Both the position numbers and the translations under genes were made by a program. A stretch of DNA of 64,000 nucleotides. It comes from CAVVNN01 sp963749605 (lineage in GTDB: Bacteria; Actinomycetota; Thermoleophilia; Solirubrobacterales; 70-9). The notes below the pieces were generated by a model. That model saw only the letters and a program-made list of their open reading frames with translations, was not told where the DNA came from and did no database searches. Positions 43,728 through 52,386 of the stretch are shown piece by piece (the first letter of the stretch is position 1; each line of letters opens with the position of its first letter). The DNA is taken from positions 682,001-746,000 of the forward strand of contig CAVVNN010000004.1 of the NCBI GenBank assembly GCA_963749605.1. Direction: 5' to 3'.

Positions 43728-44840
43728 ATGCCTCGCGACTACTACGAGGTTCTCGGCGTCGACCGGAGCGCCGGCGAGGTGGAGGTGAAGAGGGCGTTCC
43801 GCCGCCTCGCCCGCGAGCTGCATCCGGACGTCAACAACCACGACCCCGAGGCGGAGGAGAAGTTCAAGCAGGCCGCGGAGGCCTACGAGGTCCTATCCGA
43901 CCCGGAGCGGCGTCGCACCTACGACGCCTACGGCCACGAGGGGCTGCGATCGGGCGGTTTCGACCCGCGCAGCTCGGGGTTCGGCTCGATCGACGAAATC
44001 TTCCAGGCCTTTTTCGGTGGCGAGGCGTTCGGCTTCGGCGGCGGGCAGGCCGGCGGCGGCGACATCGCGGTAACGGTCGAGGTCGACCTGGAGGCGGTCG
44101 CCTCGGGGACGCGGCGCGAGGCCAGCTTCGACGCGGTCAGCGCCTGTGAGCATTGCCGCGGCAACGGCGCCGAGCCGGGAACGCCGATCGACACGTGCGA
44201 GCGCTGCGGAGGGGCTGGCCAGCTGCGCCAGGTGACCCGCACGCCGTTCGGGCAGATGGTGCGCGGCGTCGTCTGCGACGCCTGCGGGGGCGCCGGGAAG
44301 GTCCCCCAGACCCCCTGCGCCGAGTGTCGCGGCAGCGGTCGCACCGTCGGGCGCAGGACCGAGGAGATCGAGATACCGGCGGGGATCGAGAGCGGCCAGC
44401 GCCTGCGGATCGCCGGCGCCGGCCACGCCGGCGAGGCCAGGGCGCCGGCGGGCGACCTCTACGTCGAGGTTCGTGTCGCCGAGGACGAGCGTTTTCGCCG
44501 CGACGGCAACGACCTGGTCAGCGTCGTGGCGCTTCCCGCCACGGAGGCGATGCTGGGCGCGACCGTCACGATTCAGACCCTCGACGGCGAGCGGGAGGTG
44601 GAGGTGCCGGCCGGAACGCAGCCGGGCTTCGAGCAGGTATTGCGGGGAGCCGGCCTGCCACGCCTAGGCGGCGGTCGCCGCGGCAACCAGCGGATTGTCT
44701 TCAACGTCGTCGTACCCACCAACCTCTCCGAGGACCAGCGAGAGCTGGCGCAGCGGCTCGATCGGACCCTCGAGGAGGAGAACCTGAATCCCTCCCACGG
44801 CGAGGGCTTCTTCAACCGCGTCCGCAGAGCCTTCAATTGA
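43728..44840 (+). CDS. dnaJ: Chaperone protein DnaJ
   Basis: DnaJ delivers clients to DnaK and stimulates its ATPase. The 370-residue protein has a J domain (RDYYEVLGVDRSA; HPD in ELHPDVN), a Gly/Phe-rich linker with GFGGGQAGGG, and the four zinc motifs CEHCRGNG, CERCGGAG, CDACGGAG and CAECRGSG. The two client-binding barrels follow. ATG 43728 follows hrcA closely. The stop overlaps the TTG start of prmA (TTGA, 44837-44840). Confidence 0.97.
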   Translation: MPRDYYEVLGVDRSAGEVEVKRAFRRLARELHPDVNNHDPEAEEKFKQAAEAYEVLSDPERRRTYDAYGHEGLRSGGFDPRSSGFGSIDEIFQAFFGGEAFGFGGGQAGGGDIAVTVEVDLEAVASGTRREASFDAVSACEHCRGNGAEPGTPIDTCERCGGAGQLRQVTRTPFGQMVRGVVCDACGGAGKVPQTPCAECRGSGRTVGRRTEEIEIPAGIESGQRLRIAGAGHAGEARAPAGDLYVEVRVAEDERFRRDGNDLVSVVALPATEAMLGATVTIQTLDGEREVEVPAGTQPGFEQVLRGAGLPRLGGGRRGNQRIVFNVVVPTNLSEDQRELAQRLDRTLEEENLNPSHGEGFFNRVRRAFN

Positions 44841-45673
44841 TTCGTCTCGCGGTGCGGTGTGCGCCGGAGCAGGCGGACCTGGTGCTCGCCGAGCTGACCG
44901 TGCTGGCACCCAACGGGGTGGAGGAGGAGCGCGGGCAGGGCTACGTCGAGTACGCGATCTACGGGGGCGAGGGGGAGCTGCCCGAGCTCGGTGAGATCGA
45001 CGCAGCGATCGGAGAGGGCCTGGTCGAGGTGAGCGCGACCGAGATTCCCGACGACTGGGCCGACCGCTGGCGCGACTTCCACAAACCGCTCCTGGTCGGC
45101 GGGCGGCTCTGGTTGCGTCCCTCCTGGGAGGAGCCGCGCGAGGACGCGATCGACCTGGTCGTCGACCCCGGCCTGGCCTTCGGCACCGGCGCCCATCCGA
45201 CCACACGACTCTGCCTGGAGTACCTGCTCGAGCTGGCAGATGCCGGCGCGGCGCGTGGGCCGCTCACCGATCTCGGCACCGGCTCGGGCGTCCTGGCGAT
45301 CGCCGCGGCGAAGCTTGGCTGGGGTCCGGTGCGCGGTTACGACCACGAGCCCCCCGCGCTCGAGGCGGCCGCCGCCAACGCCGCCGCCAACGGGGTCGAC
45401 GTCGAGCTCGAGCGCGTCAACCTGCGCGAGGAGCTGCCCCCGCTCGCGGCGACGACTGTCGCCAACCTGACCGCGCCGATCCTCACCGCCGTCGCCGCTC
45501 AGCTCGCGAGCTACTTGGGGACCCCTTCCCCGGCCCCCGAGACGCTCGTCTGTTCAGGGCTGCTTCCCTCTGAGCTCGATGACGTCGCGGCGGCTTTCGC
45601 GCACGCGGGCTTCGCCGAGGTCGAGCGCCGCCGCGCGGGCGACTGGGCGGCTCTGCTGCTCCGCCGCGCCTGA
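44837..45673 (+). CDS. prmA: Ribosomal protein L11 methyltransferase
   Basis: PrmA trimethylates ribosomal protein L11 using S-adenosylmethionine. The 278-residue product has an N-terminal substrate domain and a Rossmann-fold domain. The hallmarks are DPGLAFGTGAHPTTRLCLEY in part, LTDLGTGSGVLAIAAAKLG, and NLTAPIL as the NPPY-like motif. The start is TTG 44837, overlapping the dnaJ stop by four bases. The dnaJ-prmA order is widespread. Confidence 0.94.
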   Translation: MIRLAVRCAPEQADLVLAELTVLAPNGVEEERGQGYVEYAIYGGEGELPELGEIDAAIGEGLVEVSATEIPDDWADRWRDFHKPLLVGGRLWLRPSWEEPREDAIDLVVDPGLAFGTGAHPTTRLCLEYLLELADAGAARGPLTDLGTGSGVLAIAAAKLGWGPVRGYDHEPPALEAAAANAAANGVDVELERVNLREELPPLAATTVANLTAPILTAVAAQLASYLGTPSPAPETLVCSGLLPSELDDVAAAFAHAGFAEVERRRAGDWAALLLRRA

Positions 45674-45698
45674 CGGGCTTTCTGCCGTCCGGTGGAAT

Positions 45699-46187
45699 AT
45701 GTTTCCGCCGATGCTCGCGACCGTCACCGGATACAGCATCGGGCTCTTCGTCCACGTGCTCGCGGTCGTGCTCGCCTTCGGCCCGACCTTCGGCTACGGG
45801 ATCTTCATCGGCGTGGCCGAAAAAAGCGACCCCCGCAGTGTCCCAGCCGTGTTGAGGGGAATCCAGCAGACCGACCGCTTCCTGGTCAGGCCTGGGTTGA
45901 TCGTCGTCCTCCTCGCCGGCATCTACATGCTGATCGACGGCCACATCGACGCCGGTGAATCCTGGGTCAGTGTCGGTTTCGTGGCGATCGTCGTCCTGCT
46001 CGGGATGGCGCACGGCTTCTTCCGGCCCAACGTGGAGAGGGCCCTGGAGCTCTCGGAGCGCGACCTCGCCGCCGGCGACACGCTCGGCGCCGAGTCCGGC
46101 GCCATCGCCAAGAAGCTCGAGACGGGCGGCAAAATCGCCGGCGTGATCGTCGCGATCGCGATCTTCTTCATGGTCGTCCAGCCCTGA
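45699..46187 (+). CDS. DUF2269-like integral membrane protein
   Basis: The 162-residue protein has four membrane helices (about 10-30, 60-80, 85-105 and 143-160) and a charged loop (RPNVERALELSERDLAAGD). The pattern and length fit the DUF2269 family of unknown function. ATG 45699 is taken as the start; ATG 45711 is also possible. The stop TGA overlaps CTG 46184, the likely start of murI (CTGA). Confidence 0.7.
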   Translation: MFPPMLATVTGYSIGLFVHVLAVVLAFGPTFGYGIFIGVAEKSDPRSVPAVLRGIQQTDRFLVRPGLIVVLLAGIYMLIDGHIDAGESWVSVGFVAIVVLLGMAHGFFRPNVERALELSERDLAAGDTLGAESGAIAKKLETGGKIAGVIVAIAIFFMVVQP

Positions 46188-47053
46188 CGGCCCTGTCCGC
46201 GGCAGCCGCTCAGCTCGACGCCTCCCTCCCGATCGCGATGTTCGATTCCGGGGTCGGGGGCCTGACGGTGCTGCACGAGTGCCTGGTCTCGCTTCCCGAG
46301 GAGGACTTCGTCTACCTCGGCGACACGGCGATGTTCCCCTACGGGACCAGGGACCCCGTCGAGTTGCGGAAGCGGATTCGCGGCATCGCCGAGCTGCTGC
46401 TCGACGGTGGCGCCAAGCTGTTGGTGATCGCCTGCAACACGGCCACCTCGATCGGCGAGGACGTTGCCCGCGAGGTCGCCGCGGAACGTGGGGTGGAGGT
46501 GGTCCCTGTGGTGGAGCCGCAGGCCGAGATCGCGGCGGCGATCACCGACAGCGGTAAGGTCGGCGTGCTGGCGACGCCGAACACGGTGGAGAGCGGTGCC
46601 TATCGCCGCTCGCTGGAAGAGCAGGGACGCGCCCTCGAGGTGACCGAGGTCGAGGCGCCGGACCTCGCCCCCTTCATCCAGGAGGGCTCGCCCTTCGACG
46701 AAAACGTGATGGCGATGGCCCGCGCCTACTGCGAGCCGCTGAAGCGCGCCGATGTCGACACCCTGATCCTCGGCTGCACCCACTACCCCCTGGTCGCGCC
46801 GATGCTCCAGCGCATCCTCGGCCGCGACGTCCGCCTGGTCAGCGGCGGCCACGCCGTCGCCGCCGCCGCCCAGCGCTCGCTCGAGCGCCGCGGCCTTGCC
46901 CGCGAGTCCGACGGCGAGGGCTCCTACCGCTTCCTCTGCAGCGGTGACGTCGACTCCTTCCGCAACCTGGGTACCCGCTTCCTCCAGATGCCGCTGGGGA
47001 AAGTCGAGGCTGTTGCCATCGAGGGCGGCGACGTGTCTACCCTTAGCCCATGA
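46184..47053 (+). CDS. murI: Glutamate racemase, probable CTG start
   Basis: MurI makes D-glutamate for peptidoglycan. The motif FDSGVGGLTVL opens the protein, and the two catalytic cysteines are in VIACNTATS and LGCTHYPL. An ATG at 46238 would start right at MFDSGVGG and remove the first strand (LPIA). The frame is open to CTG 46184, which overlaps the previous stop as CTGA, and no ATG, GTG or TTG lies between. I therefore prefer CTG 46184 (289 residues). It ends overlapping yqeY (ATGA, 47050-47053). Confidence 0.92.
   Translation: MTALSAAAAQLDASLPIAMFDSGVGGLTVLHECLVSLPEEDFVYLGDTAMFPYGTRDPVELRKRIRGIAELLLDGGAKLLVIACNTATSIGEDVAREVAAERGVEVVPVVEPQAEIAAAITDSGKVGVLATPNTVESGAYRRSLEEQGRALEVTEVEAPDLAPFIQEGSPFDENVMAMARAYCEPLKRADVDTLILGCTHYPLVAPMLQRILGRDVRLVSGGHAVAAAAQRSLERRGLARESDGEGSYRFLCSGDVDSFRNLGTRFLQMPLGKVEAVAIEGGDVSTLSP
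47038..47043 (+). promoter_or_regulatory. -10 box TACCCT for yqeY, inside the murI end
   Basis: TACCCT ends 6 nt before ATG 47050 and lies within the last codons of murI. It suggests an internal leaderless promoter even though the genes overlap. Confidence 0.45.
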
Positions 47054-47487
47054 GCAAGACGATCCTGGAGCGGGTGCAGGCGGATGTGCGGACGGCGATG
47101 AAAGCCGGCGATCGCGAGCGGGTGGGGGCACTGCGGATGGTGGTCGACGCGCTTCAGCAGGACGCCAAGCTGGGCAAGGGCGACGAGGTCGCGGTGCTCC
47201 AGCGCGAGCGCAAGAAGCGACTGGAGGCGGCTGAGGCCTACCGCGACGCGGGTCGCGCCGAGCAGGCTGCCGCCGAGAATTTCGAGGCCGAGCTGATCGA
47301 GAGCTACCTGCCGCAGCAGCTTTCCGACGAGGAGCTGGGTGAGCTGGTCGACGCCGCGGTGGCGGAGACCGGCGCCAGCGAACAGCGCCAGATGGGCCAG
47401 GTGATGTCGGCGCTGATGCCGAGGCTGGGCGGGCGAGCCGACGGCAAGCGGGTCAGCGCAGCGGTGCGTGAGCGGCTTGGCGCGTAG
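47050..47487 (+). CDS. GatB/YqeY domain protein
   Basis: The 145-residue helical protein matches the YqeY family, related to the tRNA-binding tail of GatB: VQADVRTAMKAGDRERVGALRM near the start, ESYLPQQLSDEEL in the middle and GQVMSALMPRLGGRADGKRV at the end. A role in tRNA amidation has been proposed but is not shown. It lies between murI and phoH. Its end overlaps the phoH start by 20 nt. Confidence 0.92.
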   Translation: MSKTILERVQADVRTAMKAGDRERVGALRMVVDALQQDAKLGKGDEVAVLQRERKKRLEAAEAYRDAGRAEQAAAENFEAELIESYLPQQLSDEELGELVDAAVAETGASEQRQMGQVMSALMPRLGGRADGKRVSAAVRERLGA

Positions 47488-48436
47488 GCAGCTGACCCTC
47501 GACAACAGCGTCGCCGCCGAGCTGGCGGGTTCCGAGGACGCGATCCTGCGGGCGCTGCGCGGCCGTCTCGACTGCGACCTGCACCTGCGCGGCAACGTCC
47601 TCACCCTCGACGGCGACTCCGGCGACGTGCAGACCGCCGCCACCGTCGTCGACGAGCTGGTCGACCTGATCGAGCAGGGGCACGAGGTGGCGCCGGGGAC
47701 GATCGAAGCGGTCACCGGGGCACTCGACGCGCACGAGAGCCCGGCCGAGATCCTCGAGGACGTCGTCTGGCGGCACCGCAACACCAAGGTCGCGCCGAAG
47801 ACCCTCAATCAGAAGCGCTACGTCGACTCGATCCGTCGCCACACGATCACCTTCGGGATCGGCCCGGCCGGCACCGGCAAGACCTTTCTCGCGGTGGCGA
47901 TGGCCGCCGCCGCCCTGGCTGAGCGCGAGGTCCAGCGCATCATCCTCACCCGCCCCGCGGTAGAGGCGGGGGAGAGCCTCGGCTTCCTCCCCGGCGACAT
48001 CCAGGCCAAGGTCGATCCCTACCTGCGCCCGCTCTTCGACGCCCTCTACGACATGCTCGATCCCGACCGGGTCAACGGCTACTTCGAGCGCGGCGTGATC
48101 GAGGTGGCGCCGCTGGCCTTCATGCGCGGCCGGACGCTCAATGATTCCTTTGTGATCCTCGACGAGGCCCAGAACACCAGCCCGGAGCAGATGAAGATGT
48201 TCTTGACACGGCTCGGCTTCAACTCGCGGATGGTGGTCACCGGCGACATCACCCAGATCGATCTGCCAACCGACCAGCGTTCCGGCCTGATCGCCGTGCG
48301 TGACATCCTCAGCGAGGTCGCCGACATCTCCTTCGTCCATTTCGGCGGCGAGGACGTGGTCCGACACAAGCTGGTTCAGCGCATCGTCGCGGCGTATGGG
48401 GAGCACGCCGAGCACGAGTCGAACCGCCCGCGGTGA
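47468..48436 (+). CDS. PhoH-like ATPase
   Basis: The 322-residue protein has a KH-like N-terminal part and a PhoH ATPase domain. The Walker A is GPAGTGKTFLAVA at about 137-149, and the other motifs are ILTRPAVEAGESLGFLPGD, FVILDEAQNTSPEQMKMFL (Walker B) and VVTGDITQIDLP. PhoH-like proteins usually sit beside ybeY and era and are linked to rRNA processing. The start is GTG 47468. The stop overlaps the ybeY GTG (GTGA, 48433-48436). Confidence 0.93.
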   Translation: MSGLARRQLTLDNSVAAELAGSEDAILRALRGRLDCDLHLRGNVLTLDGDSGDVQTAATVVDELVDLIEQGHEVAPGTIEAVTGALDAHESPAEILEDVVWRHRNTKVAPKTLNQKRYVDSIRRHTITFGIGPAGTGKTFLAVAMAAAALAEREVQRIILTRPAVEAGESLGFLPGDIQAKVDPYLRPLFDALYDMLDPDRVNGYFERGVIEVAPLAFMRGRTLNDSFVILDEAQNTSPEQMKMFLTRLGFNSRMVVTGDITQIDLPTDQRSGLIAVRDILSEVADISFVHFGGEDVVRHKLVQRIVAAYGEHAEHESNRPR

Positions 48437-48798
48437 CCGTCGACCTCTCCGACGTGCCCACCGAGCTGCGCGACCCCGTCGCAGCGGCACTGGACGCCGC
48501 CGGCGTGGAGGACGGCCACCTCGCCGTGGAGCTGGTCGACGCCGAGCGCATCCGCGAGCTGAACCGCGAGCACCGCGGCAGGGACGCGCCCACCGACGTG
48601 CTCGCCTTCCCGCTCGACGGCCCCGGGCCGACGGCGGGGCCTCGCGAGCTGGGGGACGTCGCGATCTGCCCCGAGCACTGCACCGACCTCGTCGAAGCAG
48701 CGGTTCACGGCACCCTGCACCTATGCGGCATGGACCACGAGACCGATCGAGGGGAGATGCTGGCCATGCAGGATCGAGTGCTGGCGGGGCTGCGGTGA
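48433..48798 (+). CDS. ybeY: Endoribonuclease YbeY
   Basis: YbeY is a zinc-dependent RNase for 16S rRNA 3' maturation and ribosome quality control. The 121-residue protein is short for the family but carries the metal motif HGTLHLCGMDHE with three histidines, preceded by GRDAPTDVLAFPL and LGDVAICPE. GTG 48433 overlaps the phoH stop, and GTGA 48795-48798 couples it to era. The three genes form an rRNA maturation operon. Confidence 0.94.
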   Translation: MTVDLSDVPTELRDPVAAALDAAGVEDGHLAVELVDAERIRELNREHRGRDAPTDVLAFPLDGPGPTAGPRELGDVAICPEHCTDLVEAAVHGTLHLCGMDHETDRGEMLAMQDRVLAGLR

Positions 48799-49688
48799 CC
48801 CGCGCTGGCTTCATCGGCCTCGCCGGGCGTCCCAACGTCGGCAAGTCGACCCTGGTCAACACGATCGTCGGCTCGCGGGTCGCGATCGTCTCGGTGCGGC
48901 CGCAGACGACGCGGCGCGCGATCCGCGGGGTCGCCACCGACCTCGACGCCGGCTGCCAGCTCGTCCTCGTCGACCTGCCCGGGGTGCAGCGCCCCCGCGA
49001 CGTGCTCACCGAGCGCATGCAGCGCCGCGTCGAGCGAGAGCTGGCGGAATCGGACCTGGCCCTGATCGTGATCAACGGCGAGGAGGGCGTCGGCCCCGGC
49101 GACCGCTTCATCGCTCGCGCCCTGCTCGGAGCGGGGGCGGAGGTGCCGGTGATCTGCGCAGTCAACAAGTCCGACCGCCTCGGCCCCAACGAGCTCGTTC
49201 CCGTTCTCGCCGCCGCCGCCGAGCTGGAGGGGATCGACGAGGTCTTCCCGGTCAGCGCCCGCACCGGCGAGGGCCTGGAGGCGCTGATCGGGCGGCTTGG
49301 GGAGCTGCTGCCGGAGGGGCCCTACATGTATCCGCCCGAGGACCACAGCGACCAGTCGAGCGAGGTGCTGCTGGCCGAGCTGATCCGTGAGCAGGTGCTG
49401 AACCGCACTCGCGAGGAGATTCCACACTCGGTCGAGGTGTCGGTGAAGGAGATCGCCCAGCGCGAGGACGGCCTGACCACGGTCCGCGCCGAGGTTTGGG
49501 CCGAGGCCGAGTCGCAGAAGGGCATCCTGGTCGGTAGGGGCGGGGCCAAGATCGGCGAGATCGGCGCCGCCGCCCGTCGCTCGCTCGAAGCCGAGCTGGG
49601 CGGCAAGGTCCACCTCGATCTCCAGGTTCGCGTCCGGCGCCGCTGGCGCCGCGACGAGGACCTCTTGGATCGGCTCGGGATCGAGTGA
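48795..49688 (+). CDS. era: GTPase Era
   Basis: Era binds the 3' end of 16S rRNA and checks 30S assembly. The 297-residue protein has G1 GRPNVGKST, the switch segment SVRPQTTRR, G3 DLPGVQRP and G4 NKSD, then a KH domain near the C-terminus (GILVGRGGAKIGEIGAAARR). GTG 48795 overlaps the ybeY stop. The upstream open frame is not used. It ends the phoH-ybeY-era group. Confidence 0.96.
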   Translation: MTRAGFIGLAGRPNVGKSTLVNTIVGSRVAIVSVRPQTTRRAIRGVATDLDAGCQLVLVDLPGVQRPRDVLTERMQRRVERELAESDLALIVINGEEGVGPGDRFIARALLGAGAEVPVICAVNKSDRLGPNELVPVLAAAAELEGIDEVFPVSARTGEGLEALIGRLGELLPEGPYMYPPEDHSDQSSEVLLAELIREQVLNRTREEIPHSVEVSVKEIAQREDGLTTVRAEVWAEAESQKGILVGRGGAKIGEIGAAARRSLEAELGGKVHLDLQVRVRRRWRRDEDLLDRLGIE

Positions 49689-49700
49689 GGCGGCTGCCAC

Positions 49701-49706
49701 TACGAT
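49701..49706 (+). promoter_or_regulatory. -10 box TACGAT for hisIE
   Basis: TACGAT matches TANNNT and ends 6 nt before GTG 49713. It is the likely main promoter of the hisIE-trp cluster and would give a leaderless mRNA with no room for a trp attenuator. Confidence 0.5.
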
Positions 49707-49712
49707 TGTCCG

Positions 49713-50324
49713 GTGTTCGAGCAGATTCGCTTTGACGAGCAGGGGTTGGCGCCGTGTGTGGCGCAGGATTTCGCGAGCGGTGAGGTGCTGACTCTGGCGT
49801 ATGTGAATGCTGCGTCCCTTCGCCTGACCGTCGAGACCGGGGAAGTCCATTTCTTCAGTCGCTCACGTGAACAGATTTGGCGCAAAGGGGAAGAGTCCGG
49901 CAACGTCTTGAAGTTGAAGCAGTTGCGCTACGACTGCGACGGCGACGCGATCGTCGCCCTGGTCGAGCCGGCGGGGCCGGCCTGCCACACGGGCGAGCGG
50001 ACCTGCTTCTTCCGCGAGCTCGGCGACGGCGAGCGGGCGCCGCTCGCCCACGAGGCGCTGCCGACCCTGGAGCGAACCCTGCGCAGCCGCGCCGCCGAGC
50101 GGCCGCCGGGGAGCTACACGGTGAAGCTGCTCGACGACCCGAGCCTGATCGGCGAGAAGATCCAGGAGGAGGCCGAGGAGGTCGCGCGCGCGGGTCGTGA
50201 CGAGTCCGACGAGCGAGTCGCCGAAGAGGCGGCCGACCTGCTCTACCACCTCAGCGTCCTGCTGGCCTCGCGCGAGGTTCCCCTCTCCGCCGCGATGGAA
50301 GTGCTCAATGGCCGTCGCGGCTGA
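49713..50324 (+). CDS. hisI: Bifunctional phosphoribosyl-AMP cyclohydrolase / phosphoribosyl-ATP pyrophosphatase
   Basis: HisIE performs steps 2 and 3 of histidine synthesis. Residues 1-110 are the cyclohydrolase (VLTLAYVNAASL, HFFSRSREQIWRKGEESGN, zinc site with YDCDGDAIV and PACHTGERTCFF). Residues 115-203 are the MazG-like pyrophosphatase (GSYTVKLLDD, IQEEAEEVARAGRDE, AADLLYHLSVLL). The fusion is common in some phyla but less so in actinobacteria. GTG 49713 is preceded by a clear -10 box. It overlaps trpE by 17 nt, tying histidine and tryptophan synthesis together. Confidence 0.95.
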   Translation: MFEQIRFDEQGLAPCVAQDFASGEVLTLAYVNAASLRLTVETGEVHFFSRSREQIWRKGEESGNVLKLKQLRYDCDGDAIVALVEPAGPACHTGERTCFFRELGDGERAPLAHEALPTLERTLRSRAAERPPGSYTVKLLDDPSLIGEKIQEEAEEVARAGRDESDERVAEEAADLLYHLSVLLASREVPLSAAMEVLNGRRG

Positions 50325-51816
50325 TTTCGAGCTGGGATTGGAGCCGAGCCTGGAGGAGGCGCGCCGGCTCGCCGAGCAGGGCAACGTCGTGCCCATCCGC
50401 GCCCGCTTCGTCGACGACTGCGAGACGCCCGTCTCCGCCTTCCTCAAGCTCCGTGCCGGAGAGCCCGAGGGCGCGCCATGCTTCCTGCTCGAGTCGGCCG
50501 AGCAGGGACAGGTCGGGCGCTACTCCTTCGTCGGCTTCCGCCCGCGTTCGGTGCTGCGCTGGAGCGACGGCGTGCTCTCGGAGTCCGGCGGCGCGAGCCG
50601 GGAGGCGCCCGATCCCTACGCGGCGGTCGCCGAGTACCTGGCCGCCTTCGAGCCCGCGCCGGTCGAGGGCCTGCCGCCCTTCTTCGGCGGCGCGGTCGGC
50701 TTCTTCGGCTACGACCTGGTGCGCACGGTCGAGCCGCTCGGTGAGCCCAACCCAGACCCGCTCGGCCTCCCGGACATGGCGCTGATGGTGACCGACGTGA
50801 TGCTCGTCTTCGACCACCTCCGCCACGAGCTGACGATCCTCGCCTGCGCCTTCGCCGACGACGAGGGCGGGATCGACGCCGCCTACGAGCGCGCAGCGGC
50901 GACGATCGCGGCGATGCGCGACCGCCTCCGCGGCGCCGTCCCCGCGCCGGAGCGGCCGATCGTCACCGAACCGCCGCGGTTCGAGTCGAACATGCGACGG
51001 GAGGAGTTCGAAGCCATGGTCGCCCGGATCATCGAGTACGTCCACGCCGGCGACGCCTTCCAGGTCGTCCCCTCCCAGCGCTTCTCGGCGCCCGCCGCGG
51101 TCGAAGCCTTCTCGGTCTACCGCGGCCTTCGCGCCGTCAACCCCTCGCCCTACATGTACTTCCTCGAGTTCGGCGACTTCCAGATCGCCGGCGCCTCGCC
51201 CGAGCCCCTGGTCAAGGTCGAGGGCCGCCGCGTCTCGAGCCGGCCGATCGCCGGCACCTCGCCGCGCGGCCGCAGCGAGGAGGAGGACCGCCGCCTCGCC
51301 GAGCGCCTCATCAACGACCCCAAGGAGCGGGCCGAGCACGTGATGCTGGTCGACCTCGGCCGCAACGACCTCGGCCGCGTCTGCGAGTACGGCTCGATCG
51401 GCGTCGACGAGCTGATGGTGGTCGAGACCTACTCCCACGTCCTCCACATCGTCAGCCAGGTCTCGGGCCGGCTGCGCGAGGGGGTGACGGCGATGGACGT
51501 GATGCGCTCGGCGCTGCCGGTGGGGACGCTGTCGGGCGCTCCGAAGGTGCGGGCGATGCAGATCATCGACGAGCTCGAGCCGGTCAAGCGCTGCTCCTAC
51601 GGAGGCGCGATCGGCTACCTATCCTGGAACGGCGACCTCGACACCGCGATCCACATCCGCACCGTCGTCGTCAAGGACGGCCAGATCCACGTGCAGGCCG
51701 GCGGCGGCACCGTCGCCGACGCCAAGCCGGCCTACGAGTACAACGAGTCCGTGAACAAGGCGAAGGCGGTCTTCCGCGCCGTCGAGCTCGCCTGCGAGCA
51801 ACCCGACTGGCCGTGA
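50308..51816 (+). CDS. trpE: Anthranilate synthase component I
   Basis: TrpE makes anthranilate from chorismate with ammonia from TrpG. The 502-residue protein has the N-terminal allosteric motif LLES (about 60-63), which suggests feedback inhibition by tryptophan. The chorismate-binding core shows FQVVPSQRF, PIAGTSPRGRSEEED, LVDLGRNDLGRV and GTLSGAPKVRAMQIIDELE. ATG 50308 lies inside the end of hisIE. GTGA 51813-51816 overlaps trpG, so subunit synthesis is coupled. Confidence 0.97.
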   Translation: MAVAADFELGLEPSLEEARRLAEQGNVVPIRARFVDDCETPVSAFLKLRAGEPEGAPCFLLESAEQGQVGRYSFVGFRPRSVLRWSDGVLSESGGASREAPDPYAAVAEYLAAFEPAPVEGLPPFFGGAVGFFGYDLVRTVEPLGEPNPDPLGLPDMALMVTDVMLVFDHLRHELTILACAFADDEGGIDAAYERAAATIAAMRDRLRGAVPAPERPIVTEPPRFESNMRREEFEAMVARIIEYVHAGDAFQVVPSQRFSAPAAVEAFSVYRGLRAVNPSPYMYFLEFGDFQIAGASPEPLVKVEGRRVSSRPIAGTSPRGRSEEEDRRLAERLINDPKERAEHVMLVDLGRNDLGRVCEYGSIGVDELMVVETYSHVLHIVSQVSGRLREGVTAMDVMRSALPVGTLSGAPKVRAMQIIDELEPVKRCSYGGAIGYLSWNGDLDTAIHIRTVVVKDGQIHVQAGGGTVADAKPAYEYNESVNKAKAVFRAVELACEQPDWP

Positions 51817-52385
51817 CCACCATGCGCGTCCTCGTGATCGACAACTACGACTCCTTCACCTACAACCTGGTCCAGTACCTGGGCGAGCTGGGGGCGGAGA
51901 TCGAGGTGGTGCGCAACGACAAGGCCGAGGTCGGCGAGCTGCTCGAGCGCGGCGCCGAGCGCCTGGTGGTCTCTCCCGGGCCCTGCACCCCGGCCGAGGC
52001 CGGGATCTCCGGCGCCGCGATCCGCGCCTTCGCCGAGGCCGGCACGCCGGTGCTCGGGGTCTGCCTCGGCCACCAGGCGATGGTCGAGGTCTTCGGCGGC
52101 AAGGTCGTCCAGGGCGAGCCGGTCCACGGCAAGGACGCCGAGATCGAGCACGACGGCAAGACGATCTACACCGGCCTGCCGAGCCCGCTGGTCGCCGGTC
52201 GCTACCACTCGCTCGTCGCCGACCCCGATCTCCCCGACGAGCTGGAGTTGAGCGCGACCCTCGGCGAGATCGTGATGGGAGCCCGCCATCGCGAGCTGCC
52301 CGCAGAGGGCGTCCAGTTCCACCCCGAGTCGGTGCTGACCCCCCAGGGCAAGCACCTGCTCGCCAACTTCCTCGGCGCAATCTGA
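51813..52385 (+). CDS. trpG: Anthranilate synthase component II (glutamine amidotransferase)
   Basis: TrpG releases ammonia from glutamine for TrpE. The 190-residue class I amidotransferase begins VLVIDNYDSFTYNLVQYL. It has the nucleophile in GVCLGHQA, the SPGPCTPAEAG loop, and the His-Glu pair in GVQFHPESVLTPQGK. GTG 51813 overlaps the trpE stop; ATG 51822 is an alternative. The gene could also serve folate synthesis as PabA, since no separate pabA is seen here. Confidence 0.96.
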   Translation: MTTMRVLVIDNYDSFTYNLVQYLGELGAEIEVVRNDKAEVGELLERGAERLVVSPGPCTPAEAGISGAAIRAFAEAGTPVLGVCLGHQAMVEVFGGKVVQGEPVHGKDAEIEHDGKTIYTGLPSPLVAGRYHSLVADPDLPDELELSATLGEIVMGARHRELPAEGVQFHPESVLTPQGKHLLANFLGAI

Positions 52386-52386
52386 G

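Noticed and set aside
49689..50310. trp leader peptide and attenuator before trpE
   Set aside because: trpE starts inside hisIE, and hisIE itself has a leaderless-type promoter, so no leader exists.
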